Origin: Branchiostoma floridae
Lineage: Eukaryota; Chordata; Leptocardii; Amphioxiformes; Branchiostomatidae
Direction: 5' to 3'
DNA: 64,000 nucleotides
NCBI RefSeq assembly: GCF_000003815.2
Contig: NC_049996.1
Span: forward strand, 14,100,893-14,164,892
Below the pieces are notes generated by a model. It was given only the letters and a program-made list of their open reading frames with translations, ran no database searches and was not told the DNA's origin. Positions 58,520 to 64,000 of this stretch are shown here, in pieces (the stretch's first letter is position 1; every line of letters starts with the position of its first letter). The translations under genes and the position numbers were made by a program.

Positions 58520-59520
58520 TAATGTCCAAACAATTTTCTCCAAAACTTGTTGTTCCCCAACAGTTTGTTTTCTGTGTTCCATATTTTCCATGTAAGATAA
58601 AAAATTTCATTTTGGGTTCTCAAAGTCAAATCTAAATGGTTTAAAAAGTGTCCGTAGTCTTCATATGTAGTGACCCCATCCAGGGTTGTAGCCAGCCTGA
58701 AATCATTTTCAGTCCCCTTGATTTTGAATGGGGATCCTATCAAGCACCGAAGGCATGGCATGATGTTGCGCGTCACTTCTTGGGGGTCTGGGTCCCAGAA
58801 AATTTTGAAATCTAGACCCTCTGAAACACTATTTCCTGCATTTTGATGGGCAAACTTTGCTGGCAGACTAAACTTCCCTAAAAATGACATTTCTTTTAGC
58901 AAAATGGTTTTTGTAGACAACGCCCCCCAGACATATTTTCACTAGGTCGATAGCCAAAGGTGAGAAGCGTCGCAATTTCGAAATCTGGACCGTCTTAGAT
59001 GCAGTTTCTTGTATTTTGAGGGGCAAAATTTGGCGGTAGACTGTGCTACAACTTACACTGTGAGACCAGACTACAATTTATGGTGCATTTTTAGGCTCAG
59101 TTATGCTTTATGTGAAATGCACTGCCTACATTTACGGTAAATTTACCTCCTCACTACTAATTACGTAAAGTCAGATAACTCTACAAATTACAGGGAGTTA
59201 AAAGGGCCTACACCTCAGTTACGGAAAAGAGCATGCAGACCCTCCTGCAAAGGTTGTAGCAGGCACAAAATTCTTTTCTGTACCAATAAACAAACTTGTG
59301 CAACTTCTTTGGACAAATTACGTGTAAATGTGAAGCTAGCCCTAGATCTCGGGTAAATTCCAACATGAAGTGAATATATGAGAGACTTACCGAAAATGAC
59401 TAAGAAATGGAAGAAGCGCGATGTTTTCACCTCCGTGTCTCGCCCTCGAGTGAGCGAGTCGTGGGGTGGTACAGAACTTAAGGTGGTACAGAACTTAGGG
59501 TGCGGCAAATATTTGTAGGT
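58520..59520. other. Repeat-derived stretch; possible minus-strand leader exon
   Basis: 58620-58900 and 58950-59050 share phrases ('gaaatctagaccctctgaaa' / 'cgaaatctggaccgtctta', 'gcaaactttgctggcagact' / 'gcaaaatttggcggtagact'), so they are copies of one repeat. On the minus strand a GTAAGT donor at 59390/59389 follows an open, hydrophobic phase-1 segment without an in-frame ATG; it could be a leader exon of the cystatin gene, but nothing confirms this. Confidence 0.35.
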
Positions 59521-59929
59521 GTGTACAGGTTTCAGAGTTGTTACACTGTAAGTCTGGAAATTTTCATGCTGGTTTCATGTTTGCAGTTTTTGTGGTAATT
59601 AAACCTCTTCTTCTGTACTTCCTAGCCTGTTTGCAGAGGTTAATGGCAGATGGGTTAGTTAGAACACAATGCCAGGGACAAATAGACAAGGAAAATAAAG
59701 GAAAGGCGCTAAGGAAAATGAAAACAACTGATTTTGTGTGTGCAACAGACAGGACAAGGGAGTTAAAAAAACCTCTTCACTGACAAAGTTAATACTACTG
59801 CAAAACGTTTGTTCTGTCTTCTGCCTGCCAACCCCCAAATGTTTCAACCACCATGGGCAAAAATGTACCAAAAACACTCCATTTTTCTCCCTAACACAAA
59901 ATCAAATCTTTGCAACCTTAAAGGCATTC

Positions 59930-60150
59930 ACTGTAGTTACCCCAGCGTACATAAAGTCATCCAACTGGTAATTATAAAAAGTGACAAGATAAAAGACAAG
60001 GTTGACAGCTCCTGGACCCATCCCCAGCCATAGTCACATCCAACGAAAAAAACAAACCCATTATGTGTAATTATCGATGAGACAACTGACCTGTGCCTGC
60101 CCTGCCCCAGGTTTGAACCTGAGTGACGCCAGAGAACAAAGAGTCTAAAT
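59930..60150 (-). repeat. Dispersed repeat family R1
   Basis: Contains 'aagtgacaagataaaagaca', 'cccattatgtgtaattatcg', 'tgagacaactgacctgtgcc' and 'ccccaggtttgaacctgagt'. The reverse complement of the last block, CAGGTTCAAACCTGG, resembles a polymerase III B box, so the family may be SINE-like, read on the minus strand. Confidence 0.65.
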
Positions 60151-60972
60151 AACTGCATTCTTAGCTATTATCTCTTGCTTTAAGCCTTCAGGTTGGTAGA
60201 AAGGTAAATGATAGTCATAGTCATCTAGCGTTCATTTTTTTGGTTGATTTCAGCAGTGGATAATTTATCTCATGGATAACCCCCAAACTGTTGTGAGCGT
60301 GCGAAAATATTAAATCTACATGAAATTATTAAAAGTCAGATCTTCCCAACCCAACCCAACCCAACCAAAGTCTTGTCCAACCTGCCCAGCATAGATGGCA
60401 TATACCAGGCCTAGGGAAAAAACGTTGTGTTTGCTGTTTCAGTCCTGAAAAAATTAGGGTCGGTAGGTAGGGATTATCTTTTTTTCTTGTAAGTTTTTTT
60501 GGCTAAATAGTGGCCAAAACTCCCTAGAGTAACATATTACAATACAGTTGAACAAAGTAAACTGAAATGCATGATGACAAGTGTCTTTCAATGTCAAACT
60601 TGAATGCATGATAGACTGATACATTTATGCTTCATTACATAGGACAAGCAGTGCTTTTACTTTGATAATGATAGGTAAGAAGGCTGAATACAAATACTAA
60701 CTGGAAGCTATGTGACTCCACTGTCCACCAAAAAAAAGGCTAGGGTCAGCAGGTTTTTCTGTGGTCACTAAGGTAAGGGAAACAGGAAACACAACATTTT
60801 GCTGATGCCACCTGGCCTGTGAGAGGGTTCTGTGATTATTGTAGAAATGTTCGCGGTGGTTTTATGTTTGCGGTTTTTGTGCTGACTGCTTCACCACGAA
60901 CTCAAAACTGGCACAAAAATTCTTCTGCTACGTTCTGCTGGCCTGTTCCCTTGTCAAAGTGCTAAATGTGTG

Positions 60973-60976
<4 letters not shown>

Positions 60977-61026
<50 letters not shown>

Positions 61027-61217
61027 CGCACGCGATTTTGGATGTGTGTGTGTGTGTGTGTGCATGTATGTATATGCACACACACACACCACTATATCGG
61101 GTATTACATTGCCTGATATTCTGATGTGTGACTGTGTGTGTTTGTGAGTGATTGTGTGTGTCTGTATGTATGATTGTGTATATAGAATTACATTGCCCGA
61201 TATTCTGATGTGCCTAA

Positions 61218-61256
<39 letters not shown>

Positions 61257-61404
61257 ACGAATTTGTATGTGTCAGTGTGTGTGTGTGTGTGTGTGTGCGC
61301 GTGAATTTGTATGGGTCAGTGTGTGTGTGTGTGTGTGTGTGTGCGCACGAATTTGTATGGGTCAGTGTGTGTGTGTGTGTGTGCGCGCACAAATTTGTAT
61401 GTGT

Positions 61405-61440
<36 letters not shown>

Positions 61441-61560
61441 ACGAATTTGTATGTGTGTGTGTGTGTGTGTGTGTGCGCACGAATTTGTATGTGTCAGTGT
61501 GTGTGTGTGTGTGTGCGCGCACAAATTTGTATGTGTCAGTGTATCCATAACTGTACAGTA
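60977..61560. repeat. TG microsatellite with interspersed 'gcgcacgaatttgtatg' units
   Basis: Long (TG)n runs are broken at intervals by 'gcgcacgaatttgtatgtg' plus 'tcagtg', a compound variable repeat of seven or so units. A preceding 'gcgcgcgcgcacgcg' and a duplicated 'gatattctgatgtg' lie at 61115-61210. The Cys/Val and His/Thr open frames over it are artefacts. Confidence 0.95.
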
Positions 61561-61699
61561 TGTGACTATTGTTAATAGCACTGTGACCAACTCAAAGTCG
61601 CCGCAAACTACTCACATGATTATCTCAATCATTGAATAGATAACAAATGGAGTACCGCCATGATGAATTAAATGAGCAGCTTTTTAATGACATATGATA

Positions 61700-62060
61700 C
61701 AATGCATTTTTATAGAATATAGAGGGAGACATGATGGACCAAATTCAAGTTTCTGAAGTTTTTGAGCCAAGTTTGGTAACTTGGTAGATCAGTTTGGGCG
61801 GCAACCTTTGATAGCCCAGATGAGTGAAACAACATCCTGAACAGTATAGAGCCCCCTGTGCACACAAAGTCATCAAGCGAGACAAAAAGTGACAAGATAA
61901 ATGGATGAATGACAGCTCCACCCATTCCCAGCCTTAAATTCACAACCAAAGACAAAAACAAAGCCATCATGTGTAATTACCAATGAGACAACTGACCTGT
62001 GCCTGCCCTGCCCCAGGTTTGAACCTGAGTAACACCAGAAAACAAAGGCCAACGTCATTA
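61700..62060 (-). repeat. Dispersed repeat family R1, longest copy
   Basis: Carries all family blocks from 'gaatatagagggagacatga' through 'gatcagtttgggcggcaacc', 'aagtgacaagataaatggat' and 'gaatgacagctccacccatt' to 'ccccaggtttgaacctgagt'. Four copies with one orientation in the last 16 kb point to an active or recently active local element. Confidence 0.75.
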
Positions 62061-62689
62061 CTGAATTCTGTATCATCTCTCTGACTTGGAGGAAAGTTTG
62101 GTAGACACAACTTTTCTGTAAGACATCTCACATTATTTTTTTTTTAGTTGATTGCAAAGGTGACATCTTATGGATAACCCCAAAACTGATGTGAGCATGT
62201 AAAAAAAACCTGCATGAAATCATTACAACTACAAGTGACCTGCTCATCCCAACCCATCCCTTGCCCAACTATGTGGCATACCTGCCTAAAATAATGCTGA
62301 TGCCACCTAGCCTGGGAAGGGGTACTGTAAAAAAATGCAGACATGTTTGCGGTTTTCATGCTGACTGCTCAACAGCAAACTCAAAACCACTGCAAATATT
62401 TTAGTTTATTTTTTGTGTTTTGTCTTCTGCCACCACCCCCACCACCCAACCGTGTCTAAGTGCTACATTTATGTAGTACTACTATTAGTATACATCGTCC
62501 AGTATACAGATGTATTGGAGGCATCTGTTATGGTGAAGACACTGTAACAGACACAAAGCACAAATTTAACAGAGACCCAATCTTTGACTGTTGAATACAT
62601 GTCAATCAAGAAGTGCTACGAATCCAGAGGGTAGATATGGTTTCAGCAGTGAAAGTTGAACACACTGTTTTGATAGAATATGGATGGAG

Positions 62690-63060
62690 ACATGATCGAC
62701 CAAATTCAAGTTTCTGAACTTTTTGTGCCAAGTTTGGGAATACGAATCAAAGTTTCAGAAAAATTAGTTCAGTTTGATCAGTTTAGGTAGATCAATTTGG
62801 GCGGCAGCCTTTGATAGCACAGGTGCGTGACATGACATCCTGAACAGTTAAGCACACCCTGCGACCACAAAGTCATCAAACACCTAAGAAGTGACAAGAT
62901 AAATGGATGAATGACAGCTCCACCCATTCCCTGCCTTACGTCACAAGCAGCGACAAAAGCACAACGATTATGTGCAATAAGACAAGTGACCTGTGCCAAC
63001 CCTCCACTAGGCTTGAACCAGAGTAACACCAGAGAAGAAAGACCATGTCATTTACTGACT
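62690..63060 (-). repeat. Dispersed repeat family R1
   Basis: Same order of blocks as 61700-62060 ('atggagacatgatcgaccaa', 'atcaatttgggcggcagcct', 'aagtgacaagataaatggat', 'aggcttgaaccagagtaaca'). It is followed by a 'cccaaccctcgcccaacctg' region that itself recurs at 63177 and 63272. Confidence 0.75.
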
Positions 63061-63744
63061 TCTCTGTTATCATCTCTTGCTTAGCCCAACCCTCGCCCAA
63101 CCTGTCCCTGCCCAACATAGATGGCATACCTGATGATGATGCCAGCTGAGCTGGGAGGAGGGTACAAAGAGCCCTGCAACCAAACCCATCCCTTGCCCAA
63201 CCTGTCCCTACCCAACATAGATGACATACCTGCCACCTGGCCTGAGAGGGAGTGGGGTGGTATTTAAGGAGCCCAACCCAACCCTTGCCTAACCTGTCCT
63301 GCTCAATATAGTTGTCATATGTCTGATGATGATTACACTAAGACTGTTGTCTTTTCATTAAAGAATTGCCATTGTCATTGTCTTCGTCTATTTCTCTAAT
63401 AGTGTTATTTAACCTGTTTCTAATATACGCAAAGTTTGGTTTAACGTTTTTCACAAAGCATATATTAGATTTTAAAAAAGCATATAGATAGATGTAGTAG
63501 TTCAAGGCAATCAGAATAAAATGTGAAAGTGTGGTAGTAGGATGGAAGCCTTCCATTACACCATATATAATCGTATTTTCATCTAGTACCTAAGGTCTTG
63601 GTTGGTATACCATTTCCACAAGATACAGAAGAGTTTCCAAAATGTTTCAGCGTCTTGACATTACAGAAGTTAATGTTTTTCTTTACAGTTATTACACTTA
63701 TCATCAGCCTCCTCCCTGTCCTGTAGCTCCCCAGGGGAGAGGGG

Positions 63745-64000
63745 GTAATCTCCAAGCAGATCTTGCTGTGGTAAATGGGAAAGAGTGTAGACGGAAGAGG
63801 AGTTATTGGACACGCCGCGCGCCCGGGGTAATTCGCACCTACTTCCTAACGCAGTTTGAGTAGAGTTTGATTAGGCAGCAATTGCCTGATAATTGCCTTT
63901 GAGCGGTTCCGTTCTGCAGCAGATCTTCGCTGTGGCCAATAACTCCTCTGCCGGCTACACTCTTTCTCATTTGCCACAGCAAGATCTGCTTGGAGATTAC
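63745..64000. mobile_element. Complete palindromic MITE, CAAGCAG family, at the window edge
   Basis: 'gtaatctccaagcagatctt' and 'aagatctgcttggagattac' are perfect 20-bp inverted ends. Inner arms 'aagaggagttattgg' / 'ccaataactcctct' and 'gctgtgg' / 'ccacagc' extend the hairpin. 256 bp, probably the best full-length representative of the family here. Confidence 0.9.

Noticed and set aside
58519-58920. 133-codon minus-strand frame
   Set aside because: It covers a repeat that recurs nearby (58950-59050) and probably elsewhere; no conserved domain seen.
60928-61639. 220- and 163-codon His/Thr and Cys/Val frames
   Set aside because: Translations of the TG/CA repeat, with no protein-like composition.
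1-64000. CRISPR arrays, operons, ribosome binding sites, rRNA genes
   Set aside because: The minisatellites are head-to-tail arrays without unique spacers, and the gene structure is eukaryotic.

Overview
This is animal (metazoan) nuclear DNA: intron-rich, with short exons, GT-AG splice sites and dense non-coding repeats. The only gene I can name with confidence is an ortholog of the TALE-homeobox gene Mohawk (Mkx), in four coding exons on the + strand (22939-33784). The non-vertebrate N-terminus, the chordate-like Mkx C-terminal motifs and the crowd of palindromic MITE-like elements best fit a cephalochordate (amphioxus, Branchiostoma). The species is inference. Nothing points to a bacterial or viral sequence, and almost all long open frames here are shadows of repeats.

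Layout. 1-22.5 kb: no confident gene. It holds tandem duplications, palindromic MITEs, a ~1.15 kb near-perfect palindrome (10697-11848) and a 47-bp minisatellite (18115-19050). 22.5-35 kb: Mkx, with candidate upstream regulatory sites (a TATA box with a possible leader exon, a CTCF-like site, an octamer), an 8.7 kb first intron and a 3' UTR. 35-45 kb: a LINE C-terminal fragment, MITEs, two candidate + strand exons (40.6-41.4 kb), a large inverted repeat and a hammerhead-ribozyme-like motif on the minus strand. 45.6-50.9 kb: an unrecognised candidate + strand gene containing a three-fold repeated short acidic exon. 51.1-54.7 kb (minus strand): a four-exon stefin-type cystatin gene of 147 codons, not covered by any long ORF. 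54.2-58.5 kb: a 30-bp minisatellite complex that fills the first intron of the cystatin gene and has carried two extra copies of its first coding exon. 58.5-64 kb: dispersed repeats, a TG/CA variable repeat and a complete MITE at the right edge.

The most interesting system is the cystatin locus. Its first coding exon, an intron made of minisatellite plus a LINE-like tail, and its splice-acceptor-like sequence have been duplicated in tandem, which could give alternative first exons. The candidate 45.6-50.9 kb gene would converge on it tail-to-tail. All splice models are read by eye from splice sites, reading-frame phase and protein similarity, with no transcript support.
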